Positions 29,512-43,025 are shown, numbered from the stretch's first letter. The stretch is DNA of 64,000 nt from Stenotrophomonas daejeonensis (GCF_001431505.1 NZ_LDJP01000006.1:1-64000), one strand, 5' to 3'. Program-made: numbers and translations. The notes: generated by a model from the sequence alone, not told the origin.

Positions 29512-30038
29512 TACTTCTTGTCTCCCTGCGTGGCCGGGGCCTTGTTCTTGGGCTGGATCACGGTGCGCACGCGGGTGCCGTCGCCGCCGCTCTGCATGTC
29601 GCCGCTGCGGGTGTTGTAGACCATGCGCTGGCCGCTGTTGGAGCCGCGCTCGGACTCGACGTTGTAGTTGCCGGTGAGCACGATCACCTCGCTGTTGACG
29701 TTGTAGTCGAGGCTGTCGGCGCGGGCGTTCATCCAGGTGCCGTCGTCCATCTGCTGCTTGAGCGTGGCCTGCTTGCCGGTCAGAAGCACCCGCTCGGTTT
29801 CGCCGTTCTTCTGGATCACGTCGGCAGTGTCGGCGTGGATTTCCATCGTGCCCTGGACGATGACCACGTTGCCGCTGAAACGGCAGCGGCCGTCATCGGA
29901 GAAGTTGCAGTCGCTGTTGGTCGAATCGATGGTCATCGGCTGGTTGCGGTCCGAGGCCTTGCCCCACGCCAGCGCGGGAGCAAGCAGGGCGGCGAACAGC
30001 GCGAGCTTAGCGAGCTTGGCGGGCAACATTGGGTTCAT
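29511..30038 (-). CDS. lptA: Periplasmic LPS bridge protein LptA
   Basis: 175 residues. A signal peptide (about residues 1-26, ending ALAWGKA) leads to the OstA-type beta-jellyroll: [33 protein letters not shown] and later [10 protein letters not shown]. It bridges the periplasm from LptC to LptD. It overlaps lptC by 32 bases, unusually long, so the two are tightly coupled. Confidence 0.95.
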   Translation of the reverse strand: MNPMLPAKLAKLALFAALLAPALAWGKASDRNQPMTIDSTNSDCNFSDDGRCRFSGNVVIVQGTMEIHADTADVIQKNGETERVLLTGKQATLKQQMDDGTWMNARADSLDYNVNSEVIVLTGNYNVESERGSNSGQRMVYNTRSGDMQSGGDGTRVRTVIQPKNKAPATQGDKK

Positions 30039-30578
30039 AGCGGGTCTTGACCTGGGAAAGGAGGGAATACTGCCGGGTTTTCAGGTTGGCCCGAAAGCCG
30101 GTGCCGGTTTGCTGCAGGCCGGGGCGGGTCATGGTCACGCGCGCGCTGGTGCGGGCCAGGTCGCGTTCGGGGAACACGTCCAGCCTGCTGGTACGGAAGG
30201 TGGTGGGTGGGGTCTTGCCGTCCCGCGGGCTGTCGCCGGCGACGTTGCCGCGCAGGCGCAGCTGCTCGCCCTTGGCGCTGACCCAGCCGGTATCGGCGCG
30301 CAGTTGCCAGTGCTGGCCCTCGGCGTCGGGCATCAGGAACAGCGGCCGGGTGATGGTCGAGGTCTGGTCGGCGCGGTTGCGCTCCATCGCCGGCGCGCGC
30401 AGGGTGGTCGACTCCTTGCCGTCCTTGCCCAGCGCGACGATCTCGAAATCGCCCAGCACGAAGTCGGTGCGGCTTTCGACGACGCTGGCCGGCGTGGCGG
30501 CGGCGCGGTGGCGCCATGCCGACCAGCCGCTGGCCAGCGCGGCCAGCAGCAGGCCGAAGCCGAGCACGATGCGCCAGT

Positions 30579-30582
<4 letters not shown>
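30007..30582 (-). CDS. lptC: LPS export protein LptC
   Basis: A 191-residue single-span protein: membrane anchor at about 5-22 (VLGFGLLLAALASGWSAW), then a periplasmic jellyroll (SRTDFVLGDFEIVALGKDGK...). It passes LPS from LptBFG to LptA. The ATG at 30582 overlaps the kdsC stop by 4 bases (ATGA), and the frame upstream belongs to the kdsC shadow. Confidence 0.93.
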
Positions 30583-34063
<3,481 letters not shown>

Positions 34064-34067
<4 letters not shown>

Positions 34068-34312
34068 ATGCGCGGCTCGCCCCGCATGCGGCTGGGTAGG
34101 TCGGGGTTACACCCCCGATGCTTTGTGCGTGTCGCCGTCGGGGGCGTAGCCCCGACCTACGGCACCGTGGAGCGGGTTCACCCGCGATTGCTTTTGAGGT
34201 TTACGCGCCGGGCCGTCGCGCGTGAGCGCGCTCCCAACGTGGGCCGGGCAGAGCCGCGTGGCATGTGGCCTTCCCCGGTGCGGCCGGGTAGGTCGGGACT
34301 ACATCCCCGACG
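34064..34312. repeat. Cluster of GTAG-type REP elements
   Basis: The 308 bases between the EF-hand gene and bamD hold no gene. They contain a degenerate unit at 34064-34088 (GTAGATGCGCGGCTCGCC...), a REP pair at 34096-34160 with outer arms GTAGGTCGGGG/CCCCGACCTAC, a hairpin GCGGGT-TC-ACCCGC (34172-34185), a GCGCG/CGCGC palindrome around 34217-34231, and a single unit at 34288-34312 (GTAGGTCGGGAC...). At least two REP subfamilies are mixed. Confidence 0.8.
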
Positions 34313-34332
34313 CTGTTGCTGCCACAAACGCA

Positions 34333-34354
34333 TGACGCCCCTTGCGGGGCGTCA
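34333..34354 (-). terminator. Hairpin terminator after bamD
   Basis: A perfect 9-bp stem TGACGCCCC/GGGGCGTCA with a 4-base loop lies 21 bases after the bamD stop. The minus-strand tail TGCGTTTG is only moderately T-rich. Confidence 0.6.
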
Positions 34355-34375
34355 GTGCTGTTCCATTTGGCTTGC

Positions 34376-35257
34376 TTACTTGCGCGTCATCTGCGCGTTG
34401 CGCTGGCCGGTGGCGGCCGACTTCTCGCCGGCGAACGGGTTGAGCTTGCGGATCATCCACGGGTACTTCGGCCAGTCGCCGCGCAGCCACGGGTGGTCGG
34501 GCTGGTTCAGTTCCAGCACGCGGCGGGCGTCGTCGGCCAGGGTCTTGTTGCCCAGGTGGGTGTAGGACTCGCCCAGCGCGGCCACCGCGTCGTTCTGGAA
34601 CGCGCTCTGCGGGTAGGTTTCCAGCAGGTAGGTGGCGCGGCCGGCGGCCGAGATCCAGGCGCCGCGGCGCATGTAGTACAGGGCGTTGTCCATCTCGTAC
34701 TGGGCGAACACGTCGCGCAGTTCGATCATGCGCTGGCGCGCGTCGGCGGCGTAGCGGCTGTTCGGGTAGCGCTCGGCGACGATGTTGAAGTCGGCATAGG
34801 CCTGGCGCGGGGCGGACAGGTCGCGGCGGCTGGAGTCCAGCGACCACACCCGGCGCAGGAACACGGTGTCGCTGTTGCCGTTGGCCAGCCCGCGCAGGTA
34901 GTACAGGTAGGCGATGTTGCGGTGGGTCGGGTAGGTGCGGATGAAGCGGTCGATGCTGGACACCGCGTCGTCGTTCTTGCCGGCCTTGTACTGGGCGTAG
35001 GCGCTTTCGATCATCGCCTGCTCGGTGTACGGGCCATAGGGGTACTGCGCGATCAGGCGCCTGAAGCTGTTCTCGGCGCCGGACCAGTTGCCGCCTTCCA
35101 TCAGCTTGTGGCCCTTTTCGAAGAGCGTTTCGACCGGCATGCCCTCGTCCGCGTTCTTCTTGCTGCCGCGGTGGCAGCCGCTGGCGGCGAAAACCAGGAC
35201 CAGCAGCAGGGCGGTGATGCGGACGGGCGTGGACAACGGCAAGGAGCGTCGGATCAT
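34376..35257 (-). CDS. bamD: Outer-membrane protein assembly factor BamD
   Basis: A 293-residue lipoprotein of the BAM complex that inserts beta-barrels. The lipobox is FAASGC with lipid Cys28. Five TPR-like helical pairs follow, including ENSFRRLIAQYPYGPYTEQA and AYADFNIVAERYPNSRYAADARQRM. A C-terminal tail of about 45 residues (GDWPKYPWMIRKLNPF) extends beyond the E. coli protein. Confidence 0.96.
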   Translation of the reverse strand: MIRRSLPLSTPVRITALLLVLVFAASGCHRGSKKNADEGMPVETLFEKGHKLMEGGNWSGAENSFRRLIAQYPYGPYTEQAMIESAYAQYKAGKNDDAVSSIDRFIRTYPTHRNIAYLYYLRGLANGNSDTVFLRRVWSLDSSRRDLSAPRQAYADFNIVAERYPNSRYAADARQRMIELRDVFAQYEMDNALYYMRRGAWISAAGRATYLLETYPQSAFQNDAVAALGESYTHLGNKTLADDARRVLELNQPDHPWLRGDWPKYPWMIRKLNPFAGEKSAATGQRNAQMTRK

Positions 35258-35370
35258 GGGTCGGGGCGGGACGCGGCAGGAATACGAAGGGGCGATGATA
35301 GCCTAGTGGCCTGTCCCGCGACTGACTCCTGCCACCGGGACCCCGAATTCCCCTTCCGCTGCCCCCTGCC

Positions 35371-36360
35371 ATGTCCGACAACGCTTCCCCTTCTTCCCGC
35401 CAGGCGCGGGTGCCCGATGCCGCCGCTGGCCGCCGTTTCGACGCGGTGCTGGCCGAGCTGTTCCCCGAGTTCTCCCGGTCCCGGCTGAGCGACTGGATCA
35501 AGTCCGGCGCCGCGCTGCTCGACGGCGCCCCGGCGCGCCCGCGCGACCTGCTGCGTGGTGGCGAGCTGGCCACGCTGGACGCGGTGCTGGAGGTCGAAAC
35601 CGATGCCCTGCCCGAGGACATCCCGCTGTCGGTGCTATACGAGGACGAGCACGTCCTCGTGATCGACAAGCCGGCCGGGCTGGTGGTCCACCCCGGCGCC
35701 GGCAACCCCACCGGCACCCTGGTCAACGCGCTGCTGTTCCGCGACCCGGCCTTGGCCAAGGTGCCGCGCGCCGGCGTGGTGCACCGGCTGGACAAGGACA
35801 CCAGCGGCGTCATGGTGGTGGCCCGCACCGTGCAGGCGCAGACCGCGCTGGTCGAGCAGCTGTCCGCGCGCGAGGTACACCGCCAGTACTTGGCGGTGGT
35901 CTGTGGCGCGCTGGTGGCCGGCGGCACCGTCGATGCGCCGATCGACCGGCACCCGCGCGACCGCCTGCGCATGGCGGTGCGCGAGGACGGCCGCGATGCG
36001 GTCACCCACTACCGCCTGCGCGAGCGTTTCCGCGCCCACACCGCGCTGGAGTGCCGGCTGGAAACCGGCCGCACCCATCAGATCCGCGTGCACATGGCGC
36101 ACCTGAAGCACGCCATCGTCGGCGACCCGCTGTACGGCGGCGCGCTGAAGCTGCCCAAGGGCGCCAGCGACGAACTGGTCGCGCAGCTGCGCGGCTTCAA
36201 GCGCCAGGCGCTGCACGCCGAGACGCTGGAATTCATGCACCCGATCAGCGGCGTGGCGGTGCGCAACAGCGCGCCGGTGCCGGCCGACCTGCTGGCGCTG
36301 ATGCAGGCGCTGCGCGAGGACACCGGGGCCTTCAATGAGCGCGAGCGGGACCGCTGGTGA
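35371..36360 (+). CDS. rluD: 23S rRNA pseudouridine synthase RluD
   Basis: A 329-residue enzyme that makes pseudouridines in helix 69 of 23S rRNA. An S4 domain (about 16-80, [23 protein letters not shown]) precedes the catalytic domain with the Asp in [18 protein letters not shown] and the [24 protein letters not shown] block. It is divergent from bamD, as in many Gammaproteobacteria, and overlaps pgeF by 4 bases. Confidence 0.95.
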   Translation: MSDNASPSSRQARVPDAAAGRRFDAVLAELFPEFSRSRLSDWIKSGAALLDGAPARPRDLLRGGELATLDAVLEVETDALPEDIPLSVLYEDEHVLVIDKPAGLVVHPGAGNPTGTLVNALLFRDPALAKVPRAGVVHRLDKDTSGVMVVARTVQAQTALVEQLSAREVHRQYLAVVCGALVAGGTVDAPIDRHPRDRLRMAVREDGRDAVTHYRLRERFRAHTALECRLETGRTHQIRVHMAHLKHAIVGDPLYGGALKLPKGASDELVAQLRGFKRQALHAETLEFMHPISGVAVRNSAPVPADLLALMQALREDTGAFNERERDRW

Positions 36361-37136
36361 ACACCGCCGCGCCGTGGCTGGAAGCCGGCTGGCCGGCGCC
36401 GCCGGGCGTGCGTGCCTTCACCACGGTGCGGCAGGGCGCGGGCGGCTCGCGGCCGCCGTTCGACCGCTTCAACATGGGCAACCGCACTTCGCCCGAGGGC
36501 GACGACCCACGACAGGTGCAGCGCAACCGCGACGAACTGCGGCAACTGGCCGGGCTGCCCTCGGCGCCGCACTGGCTGCGGCAGGTGCATGGCACCGGCG
36601 TGCTGCGCTTCGACGCCCCGCCCACCGCGCAAGGCGTTGAAGCCGAGCCGGAGGCCGATGCCGCCGTGACCTCCACGCCCGGGGTGGTGCTGGCGATCCT
36701 CACCGCCGACTGCCTGCCGGTGGTGTTCGCCGCCCGTGATGGCGGCGAGGTGGCCGCCGCCCACGCCGGCTGGCGCGGGCTGGCCGCCGGCATGCTGGAA
36801 GCGACGCTGGCGGCGATGCGCACGCCGGCGGACGATGTCGTGGCATGGCTCGGCCCGGCGGCCGGGCCGGCGCATTACGAAATCGGCAGCGACGTGCGTG
36901 ACGCCTTCCTCGCCCATTCGGCGCAGGCCGAAGCCGCATTTGCCGCCACCCGGCCGGGCCACTGGCGGGTAGACCTGTATGCATTGGCGCGCCAGCGTTT
37001 GCAGGCTGCCGGCATGGACGCGGCCGCCATCCACGGCGGCAACCAATGCACCATCGCCGATCCGTCACGCTGGTTTTCGCACCGCCGCGATCGCCGCAGC
37101 GGGCGCATGGCCACGCTGGTGTGGATGCAGCCGTGA
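36357..37136 (+). CDS. pgeF: Peptidoglycan editing factor PgeF (YfiH family)
   Basis: A 259-residue laccase-domain protein that removes misplaced amino acids from peptidoglycan precursors. The metal ligands are visible in RQVHGTGV (His), LTADCLPV (Cys) and [11 protein letters not shown] (His). The start is GTG at 36357, inside GTGA overlapping the rluD stop. The order rluD-pgeF is conserved. Confidence 0.94.
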   Translation: MNTAAPWLEAGWPAPPGVRAFTTVRQGAGGSRPPFDRFNMGNRTSPEGDDPRQVQRNRDELRQLAGLPSAPHWLRQVHGTGVLRFDAPPTAQGVEAEPEADAAVTSTPGVVLAILTADCLPVVFAARDGGEVAAAHAGWRGLAAGMLEATLAAMRTPADDVVAWLGPAAGPAHYEIGSDVRDAFLAHSAQAEAAFAATRPGHWRVDLYALARQRLQAAGMDAAAIHGGNQCTIADPSRWFSHRRDRRSGRMATLVWMQP

Positions 37137-37675
37137 GCACGCCGCTGTTCGAGCGCGTGCTCGGCGCCGCGTTCGCAGGGTTGCCGCCGCGCTTGCAGGC
37201 GTTGCATTCGATAGCGGAACGCCAGCGCTGGCGCGGGCGCGGCGAGGTGCTGCGCGGCACCCACTGGCTGGTGGTGCCGTGCGCATGGCTGGCGCGCTTG
37301 CCGCCGGCCGCCGCAGACGTGCCGGTAGGTGTCGAATTCGTCGTGGACGAAACCGGCGAGCACTGGAACCGTCGTTTCGGCGGCGTGCGCATGGCCTCGC
37401 GGCTGTGGCAGCGTGACGGCCACCTGTACGAACGGCTGGGCGCACTGCGTTTCCGCTTCGCGCTGGAAGTGGTGGACGATGAAATCCTGTGGCGGGCCGT
37501 GCGTGCATGGGCGTTCGGCATCGTGCCGCTGCCGGCGCGCTGGTTCGCCGGCGTGCATTGTCGCGAACGCGAGCGGGAAGGGCGCTACGAATTCCTCGTC
37601 GACGTCTCGATGCCGTGGCTGGGACGCCTGATCCGCTACGAGGGCTGGCTGCTGCCGGAGGGCGGCGATGACTGA
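37133..37675 (+). CDS. DUF4166 domain protein
   Basis: A 180-residue protein with the DUF4166 pattern: LFERVLGAAFAGLPPRLQALHS near the start, ETGEHWNRRFGGVRMASRLWQRDGHLYERLG in the middle and EREREGRYEFLVDVSMPWLGRLIRYEGWL at the end. Function unknown. It starts with GTG at 37133 within GTGA overlapping pgeF, and its end overlaps the DUF393 gene by 8 bases, so the four genes rluD-pgeF-DUF4166-DUF393 probably form one translated set. Confidence 0.85.
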   Translation: MSTPLFERVLGAAFAGLPPRLQALHSIAERQRWRGRGEVLRGTHWLVVPCAWLARLPPAAADVPVGVEFVVDETGEHWNRRFGGVRMASRLWQRDGHLYERLGALRFRFALEVVDDEILWRAVRAWAFGIVPLPARWFAGVHCREREREGRYEFLVDVSMPWLGRLIRYEGWLLPEGGDD

Positions 37676-38075
37676 GCATGCTGCGCCGGTAATCGTGTTC
37701 GACGGCGTCTGCGCGCTGTGCAGCCGCTGGGTGCGTTTCCTGCTGCGCTTCGACCGCGCTGGCCGCTATCGCTTCGCGGCGATGCAGGGCGTGCATGGAC
37801 GGCAACTGCTGGCCGCGCATGGGTTGGACCCGGACGACCCGCTGTCGTTCCTGCTGGTCGAGGCGGGCGGCGCGTTCACAGATACCGACGCCATCGTGCG
37901 CGTGCTGGCCGGCCTTGGCGGCCTCTGGAAACTGGCGCTGTCGGCGCGCCTGCTGCCCCGGCCGCTGCGCGATGGCGCCTACCGCTGGCTGGCGCGCAAT
38001 CGTTACCGCTGGTTCGGCCGCCACGATGCCTGTTACCTGCCGACGCCGGCGCAGGCGGCGCGGTTCCTGGACTGA
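37668..38075 (+). CDS. DCC-family (DUF393) thiol-disulfide oxidoreductase-like protein
   Basis: A 135-residue protein with the DCC motif VIVFDGVCALCSRWVRFLLRFD, redox cysteines Cys15 and Cys18, and the family tail RNRYRWFGRHDACYLPTPAQAARFLD with a further cysteine. It has no signal peptide. The family is thioredoxin-like but its partners are unknown. It is the last gene of the rluD run and convergent with otsA. Confidence 0.87.
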   Translation: MTEHAAPVIVFDGVCALCSRWVRFLLRFDRAGRYRFAAMQGVHGRQLLAAHGLDPDDPLSFLLVEAGGAFTDTDAIVRVLAGLGGLWKLALSARLLPRPLRDGAYRWLARNRYRWFGRHDACYLPTPAQAARFLD

Positions 38076-38096
38076 GGCCGGCGCGACGGCGGCGGC

Positions 38097-39464
38097 TCAG
38101 CCGCCTTCCAGCGCCTGCAGGTAGTCGCTGCGCCAGCGGTGGATATCGTGCTCCTGCAAATGCTGCATCATTGCCTGCCAGCGTTCGATGCGCTCGCCGC
38201 GCGGCATGTTCGCCGCGGTGGCGATGGCATCGGCGACGCCGTCCAGGTCGTGCGGGTTGACCAGCAGCGCCTGCTTCATCTCGTCGGCGGCGCCGGCCAG
38301 CAGCGACAGCACCAGTACCCCGGGGTCGTCCGGGTCCTGCGAGGCCACGTATTCCTTGGCGACCAGGTTCATGCCGTCGCGCAACGGCGTGACCAGCCCC
38401 ACCGCCGCCTCGCGGTAGAAGCCGGTGAGGGTGCGGTGCGCGTAGTTGCGGTTGACGTAGCGCAGCGGCGTCCAGTCGGCCTCGGCGTGGCTGCCGTTGA
38501 TGTGCCCGGCCAGTTGCTCCAGCTCGTGGCGCAGGGCGCGGTACTCGGCCACGCTGCCGCGCGACACCGGCGCGATCTGCAGGAACGTCGTGCTGCCTTT
38601 TTCCTGCGGATGGCGGGTGAGGTAGCGCTGGAAACCGTGGAAGCGCTCGGGCAGGCCCTTGGAGTAGTCCAGCCGGTCCACGCCGATCACCAGCTTGCGG
38701 TGTTCCAGGCTTTGCCGCAGCGCGCGCACCGCGCTGTTGCCGGCGGCCGCGCGCGCCTGGCGGGCGATGTGCCCGGTGTCGATGCCGATCGGGTAGGCCG
38801 AGGTGCGCACGCGCCGGCCGTCCGGGGATTCGATCCAGTCCTCGTCGATGATCCGGCCGCCGCCGAACAGGCGTACCCATGACTGGAAACGGGCGGCATC
38901 GCGCCGGGTCTGGAAACCCAGCAGGTCGCAGGCGTACAGCGTGGAGAACAACGAGCGGTGCTCGGGCAATGCCTGCACCAGGTCGGCCGAGGGCACCGGT
39001 ACGTGCAGGAAGAAGCCGATGCGGCAGCCGATGCCGCGCTCGCGCAGCAGCGCCGCCAGCGGGATCAGGTGGTAGTCGTGGATCCACAGCGTGTCGTCCT
39101 CGCGCAGCAGCGGCGCAAGCTTGTCGGCGAACAGCGTGTTGATCTTCCAGTAGGTCTCGCGCTTGCGCCGGTCGTAATCGACCAGGTCGAGGCGGAAGTG
39201 CAGCAGCGGCCACAGCGTGCGGTTGGAGAAGCCGTTGTAGTAGCCGTCCAGGTCGGCCCTGGACAGGTCCAGCGTGGCGTAGTGGATGTTGCCGTCGGTC
39301 TGCTCGTGCAACGCGCCGCTGTCGCCGGCCACGCTGCGCCCGCTCCAGCCGAACCACAGCCCGCCGCGCTCCTGCAGCGCCGCCAGCAGGCCCACCGCCA
39401 GCCCGCCGGCGCGGTTCTCGCCGGGCAGGGCCACGCGGTTGGAGACCACCACCAGCCGGCTCAC
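38097..39464 (-). CDS. otsA: Trehalose-6-phosphate synthase OtsA
   Basis: A 455-residue GT20 enzyme that joins UDP-glucose and glucose-6-phosphate. Typical parts: [13 protein letters not shown] at the start, [36 protein letters not shown] and [16 protein letters not shown]. The start is a GTG at 39464 inside GTGA overlapping the GH15 gene; no ATG fits the conserved N-terminus. Confidence 0.95.
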   Translation of the reverse strand: MSRLVVVSNRVALPGENRAGGLAVGLLAALQERGGLWFGWSGRSVAGDSGALHEQTDGNIHYATLDLSRADLDGYYNGFSNRTLWPLLHFRLDLVDYDRRKRETYWKINTLFADKLAPLLREDDTLWIHDYHLIPLAALLRERGIGCRIGFFLHVPVPSADLVQALPEHRSLFSTLYACDLLGFQTRRDAARFQSWVRLFGGGRIIDEDWIESPDGRRVRTSAYPIGIDTGHIARQARAAAGNSAVRALRQSLEHRKLVIGVDRLDYSKGLPERFHGFQRYLTRHPQEKGSTTFLQIAPVSRGSVAEYRALRHELEQLAGHINGSHAEADWTPLRYVNRNYAHRTLTGFYREAAVGLVTPLRDGMNLVAKEYVASQDPDDPGVLVLSLLAGAADEMKQALLVNPHDLDGVADAIATAANMPRGERIERWQAMMQHLQEHDIHRWRSDYLQALEGG

Positions 39465-41242
39465 GACGCCTCCTGCCAGCTGCGCGACAGCCGCATAGCC
39501 GCGGTGATCAGGCCCACGTGCGAATAGGTCTGCGGGAAGTTGCCCCACATCTGGCCGTCGTCGAAGGCCAGGTCCTCGGACAGCAGGCCGAGTGGGTTGC
39601 GCCGCGCCAGCACGCTTTCGAACAATGCGCGCGCCTCGTCGAGGCGGCCGATCGCGGCCAGCGCGTCGATGTACCAGAAGGTGCAGATGGTGAAGCTGGT
39701 CTCCGGCGCGCCGAAGTCGTCCGGGGCGATGTAGCGGAACAGCGCGTCGCCGTGCCGCAGCCCGTTGCCGATGGCTTCGACGGTGGCGACGTAGCGCGGG
39801 TCGGTCGCCTCGACCAGGCCGATGTCGGCCAGCAGCAGCAACGAGGCGTCCAGGTGGCTGCCGTCGAAGGTGTCGGTGAAGTGGCCCAGCTGCGCGTTCC
39901 AGCCGCGCGCCAGTACCCGCTGGCCGATGGCGTCGGCGCGCTCGCGCCACAGCGTGGCGCGTTCGGGCAGTTGCAGGCGGGTCGCGATCTTGGCCAGGCG
40001 GTCGCAGGCGGCCCAGCACATCGCCGCGGTGTAGGTGTGCACCGCGGTGCGGCCGCGGAATTCCCACAGGCCGGCGTCGGGCACGTCGTGCAGCGCCCAG
40101 GCGCGTTCGCCCAGCGGTTCCAGCCGGGCGAAGGTGTGGACGTCGCCGGGGTCCTTCAGGCGCTGGTCGAAGAACAATTGGGTCGAGGCCAGCACCACCG
40201 AGCCGTAGACATCGTGCTGCTTCTGCAGCCAGGCCAGGTTGCCGCGCCGCACCGGGCCCATGCCGCGGTAGCCGGCCAGCGATTCGACCTCGTGCTCGTC
40301 CAGCTTTTCCTCCAGGCCGATGCCGTACAGCGGTTGCAGGCTGCCGTCGGTGCTGGCGAGGTTGAAGATGTAGCGCAGGAAATCCTCCATCGACTTGGTC
40401 GCGCCCAGCCGGTTCAGCGCGCGCACCACGAAGGCGGCGTCGCGCAGCCAGCAGTAACGATAGTCCCAGTTGCGCGCGCTGCCCGGCGCCTCGGGGATGG
40501 AGGTGGTCATCGCCGCGATGATCGCGCCGCTGTCCTCGTACTGGCACAGTTTCAGGGTGATGGCGCTGCGGATCACCGCGTCCTGCCATTCCAGCGGGAT
40601 CGACAGGTAGCGCACCCACTCGCGCCAGTAGTCCTCGGTGCGCTGCTGCGCTTCCTGCGCATAGTCGGCGAGGGACCGATGGAGCGTTTCGTCCACCCCC
40701 AGTACCAGTTCCATCGGGTGCGCCAGCACGAACGGCAGGGCATCGCGGACGAAGCGCACCGGCACGTCGGTGGTCAGGCGCAGGGTGAAACCCGGCAGCA
40801 GCCAGCGCATGTGGTTGCTGCCCCAGGTGGTTTCGGGAATGCGCGCGCCCCAGTCGGCCAGTGGCCGCACCCGCACGCGGATGCGCGGGCTGCCGGCCAG
40901 CGGGCGGATGCGGCGGATGATGCTGGGCGGGCGATAGAAGCGGCCGTCGTGGCGCCAGCGCGGGGCGAAGTCGATCACCTCCACCTGCCCGCCGTGCGCG
41001 TCGTGCAGCACCGTGCGCAGCACCGCGGTATTGGTCAGGTAGTGCTGCTCGCTGCCGGCGAAGTCCTCCAGCTCGATGCCGAAATCGCCGCCTTCGTGCG
41101 CGCGCGGCGACAGCAGCGCGCAGAAGGCGGGGTCGCCGTCGAAGGCGGGCAGGCAGCTCCACACCACGCGCGCCTGCTTGTCGACCAATGCGCCGAAGCT
41201 GCCATTGCCGATGACGCCGAGGTCGAGGTCGGATTGATGCAT
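39461..41242 (-). CDS. Glycoside hydrolase family 15 protein (trehalase/glucoamylase-like)
   Basis: A 593-residue GH15 protein with an N-terminal beta-domain (IGNGSFGALVDKQARVVWSCLP) and an (alpha/alpha)6 barrel with RNWDYRYCWLRDAAF (catalytic-region signature) and FDDGQMWGNFPQTYSHVGLI. GH15 enzymes hydrolyse alpha-glucosides; related proteobacterial members act as trehalases. There is no signal peptide, so it acts in the cytosol beside OtsA and OtsB, perhaps turning over trehalose. Start 41242 has AGGAGAAGG upstream; ATG 41290 is an alternative. Confidence 0.9.
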   Translation of the reverse strand: MHQSDLDLGVIGNGSFGALVDKQARVVWSCLPAFDGDPAFCALLSPRAHEGGDFGIELEDFAGSEQHYLTNTAVLRTVLHDAHGGQVEVIDFAPRWRHDGRFYRPPSIIRRIRPLAGSPRIRVRVRPLADWGARIPETTWGSNHMRWLLPGFTLRLTTDVPVRFVRDALPFVLAHPMELVLGVDETLHRSLADYAQEAQQRTEDYWREWVRYLSIPLEWQDAVIRSAITLKLCQYEDSGAIIAAMTTSIPEAPGSARNWDYRYCWLRDAAFVVRALNRLGATKSMEDFLRYIFNLASTDGSLQPLYGIGLEEKLDEHEVESLAGYRGMGPVRRGNLAWLQKQHDVYGSVVLASTQLFFDQRLKDPGDVHTFARLEPLGERAWALHDVPDAGLWEFRGRTAVHTYTAAMCWAACDRLAKIATRLQLPERATLWRERADAIGQRVLARGWNAQLGHFTDTFDGSHLDASLLLLADIGLVEATDPRYVATVEAIGNGLRHGDALFRYIAPDDFGAPETSFTICTFWYIDALAAIGRLDEARALFESVLARRNPLGLLSEDLAFDDGQMWGNFPQTYSHVGLITAAMRLSRSWQEAS

Positions 41243-41299
41243 CGTTGCCTTCTCCTGCCGGCCATCCGGCTGCTTTCCGTTCCGTGACATGGCGCGCCC

Positions 41300-42046
41300 T
41301 CAGCGGGTGCCGGCGCGCAGCCACCCATGCACCGCGGCCACGTCGGGCAGGGCGTGGCGCGCATGGCTGCCGGCACGGGTGCCGACCAGCACGCCATACC
41401 CGCCCAGCCGTGCGGCCGCGGTGAAACCGTCCTCGTCGGTGAGGTCGTCGCCGATGAAGCACGGGCGGCGGCCGGCGAAGGGCGCCTCGCGCATCAGCGC
41501 GGCGACCGCCGTGCCCTTGTCGTGGCCGGCCGCGACCAGTTCGACGACGTGGTTGCCCGGCTGCAGGCGCACGCCCGGCAGCAGCGGCAGTTGCGCATGG
41601 GCGAAGGCCGCCACCGCGGCGGCGGCGGCCGGCGCCTTGCGCCAGTGCAGCGCCAGTGCAGCGCCCTTGGCCTCGACCAGCACGCCGGGATGGGCATGGG
41701 CGAAATGCATCGCGCGCAGGTGCAGCTCGTGCAGCCACGGCGCGGTGGTTTCGGCCTCGATGACGTCGCCACCGGTGGTCCGCAGCTGCGCGCCGTGCAG
41801 GCCGGCGGCCGGCAGCCGCAGCGGTGCGAACAGCCGGTCCACCTGCACCAGGGGGCGGCCGCTGACCAGCGCGAGGGCGCCTCCCAGCCGTTGCGAAAGC
41901 CGGGCGAGCAGGTCGGGCAGGCCGTCGGCGAGCATTACCCGTTCGGGGTGGTCGGCGAAGGCGACCAGGGTGCCGTCGACATCGAGGAAAAGCGCATCGT
42001 TGTCCGCCAGCGCCGGGGGCGGCGGACGCCGTGGTTCTTCTGACAT
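41300..42046 (-). CDS. otsB: Trehalose-6-phosphate phosphatase OtsB
   Basis: A 248-residue HAD phosphatase. Motif I is LFLDVDGTLVAFADHPERV (Asp22, Asp24); LVSGRPLVQVDRLF, GLHGAQ and PCFIGDDLTDEDGF follow. It is the first gene of otsB-GH15-otsA; the GH15 gene begins 57 bases after its stop. Start 42046 is preferred over 42064 although neither has a strong Shine-Dalgarno. Confidence 0.93.
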   Translation of the reverse strand: MSEEPRRPPPPALADNDALFLDVDGTLVAFADHPERVMLADGLPDLLARLSQRLGGALALVSGRPLVQVDRLFAPLRLPAAGLHGAQLRTTGGDVIEAETTAPWLHELHLRAMHFAHAHPGVLVEAKGAALALHWRKAPAAAAAVAAFAHAQLPLLPGVRLQPGNHVVELVAAGHDKGTAVAALMREAPFAGRRPCFIGDDLTDEDGFTAAARLGGYGVLVGTRAGSHARHALPDVAAVHGWLRAGTR

Positions 42047-42150
42047 GCAGCCACTATGCCGCATCGGTTGTTAGCAGAAGGTCATGCGCGGGGAACCGAT
42101 CATGATCTTGCCTGTCATACGAGGATGTTCGCGATGCGAGGTGGTTCCCG

Positions 42151-42978
42151 ATGAAGGACAGGAAGGCGGTGTGGCCGTGGGTCGTGGCGGGCGTGGCGGT
42201 GGTGGGAGGCGCGGGCTGGTGGCTGTTCCGCGACAACCTGTCGCCGGCGCCGGGCGCGTCGCCGTTCGCCGCGCAGGCGCCGGCCGGCGAAAGCCGGATC
42301 GAGCCACCGGCCGCGGCGCCGGAGGCGCAACCGGCACAGATCCCGCAGCACCCGCTGGAGCGCGACGACTCGGCCGATGCCGGGCTGCCGGCGCTGGGCG
42401 ACAGCGACGCGACGGCGCAGCAGGCGCTGGCGTCGCTGTTCGCCAGCGATGTGCTGGCGCTGCTGCGGCAGGACCACCTGGTCCAGCGGCTGGTCATGCA
42501 CATCGACAACCTCACCCAGCCGGCCATGCCGTCCAATGCGCTGGCGGCGCGGCCGCTGCCCGGCAGCCTGCAGGTCGAAGGCGATGCCGCGTCCGGCGGC
42601 GTCCGCATCGCCGCGGCCAACGCCGCGCGCTACGCGCCGTGGGTGAAGGCGTTCACCGCCGTCGACGCCGATGCGCTGGTGGCGGCCTACCTGCGGCTGT
42701 ATCCGCTGGTGCAGGAGGCATGGCGCGAAGCGGGGCACCCCGATGGCCATTTCAACGACCGCCTGGTCGCGGTGATCGACCACCTGCTGCAGGCGCCGGA
42801 ACCGGCCCGGCCGTTGGAAGTGGAACTGGACGAACGCGGCAGGTACCGTTTCGTCGATCCGGGCCTGCAGTCGCGTTCGGTGGGGCAGAAGCTGCTGTTG
42901 CGGCTGGACGCGGAGCAGTCCCGCGCGGTCCGGCAGCAGCTGCGCGCGATCCGCGCGGCGGTGACGCGCGGCGGCTGA
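42151..42978 (+). CDS. DUF3014 membrane-anchored protein
   Basis: 275 residues: a short cytosolic start, one membrane segment (about 8-27, VWPWVVAGVAVVGGAGWWLF), a Pro/Ala-rich linker to about 80, and a DUF3014 domain (90-265) with FASDVLALLRQDHLVQRLVMHIDNL and YAPWVKAFTAVDADALVAAYLRLYPLVQEAW. Function unknown; the soluble domain should be periplasmic. It is divergent from otsB. Confidence 0.85.
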   Translation: MKDRKAVWPWVVAGVAVVGGAGWWLFRDNLSPAPGASPFAAQAPAGESRIEPPAAAPEAQPAQIPQHPLERDDSADAGLPALGDSDATAQQALASLFASDVLALLRQDHLVQRLVMHIDNLTQPAMPSNALAARPLPGSLQVEGDAASGGVRIAAANAARYAPWVKAFTAVDADALVAAYLRLYPLVQEAWREAGHPDGHFNDRLVAVIDHLLQAPEPARPLEVELDERGRYRFVDPGLQSRSVGQKLLLRLDAEQSRAVRQQLRAIRAAVTRGG

Positions 42979-42997
42979 ACGGGCACCGCCGGGTGGG

Positions 42998-43025
42998 CTT
43001 GAATCACGTCGCCGCAACCGCATCT
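42998..43025 (+). promoter_or_regulatory. Sigma-32 (heat-shock) promoter of clpB
   Basis: CTTGAAT (42998-43004), a 13-base spacer and CCGCATCT (43018-43025) match the sigma-32 consensus CTTGAAA-N11-16-CCCCATNT with one mismatch in each box, 47 bases before the clpB start. Confidence 0.75.

Noticed and set aside
38076-38096. Terminator between DUF393 and otsA genes
   Set aside because: GC-rich with a short self-complementary run but only about 20 bases and no loop or T-run.
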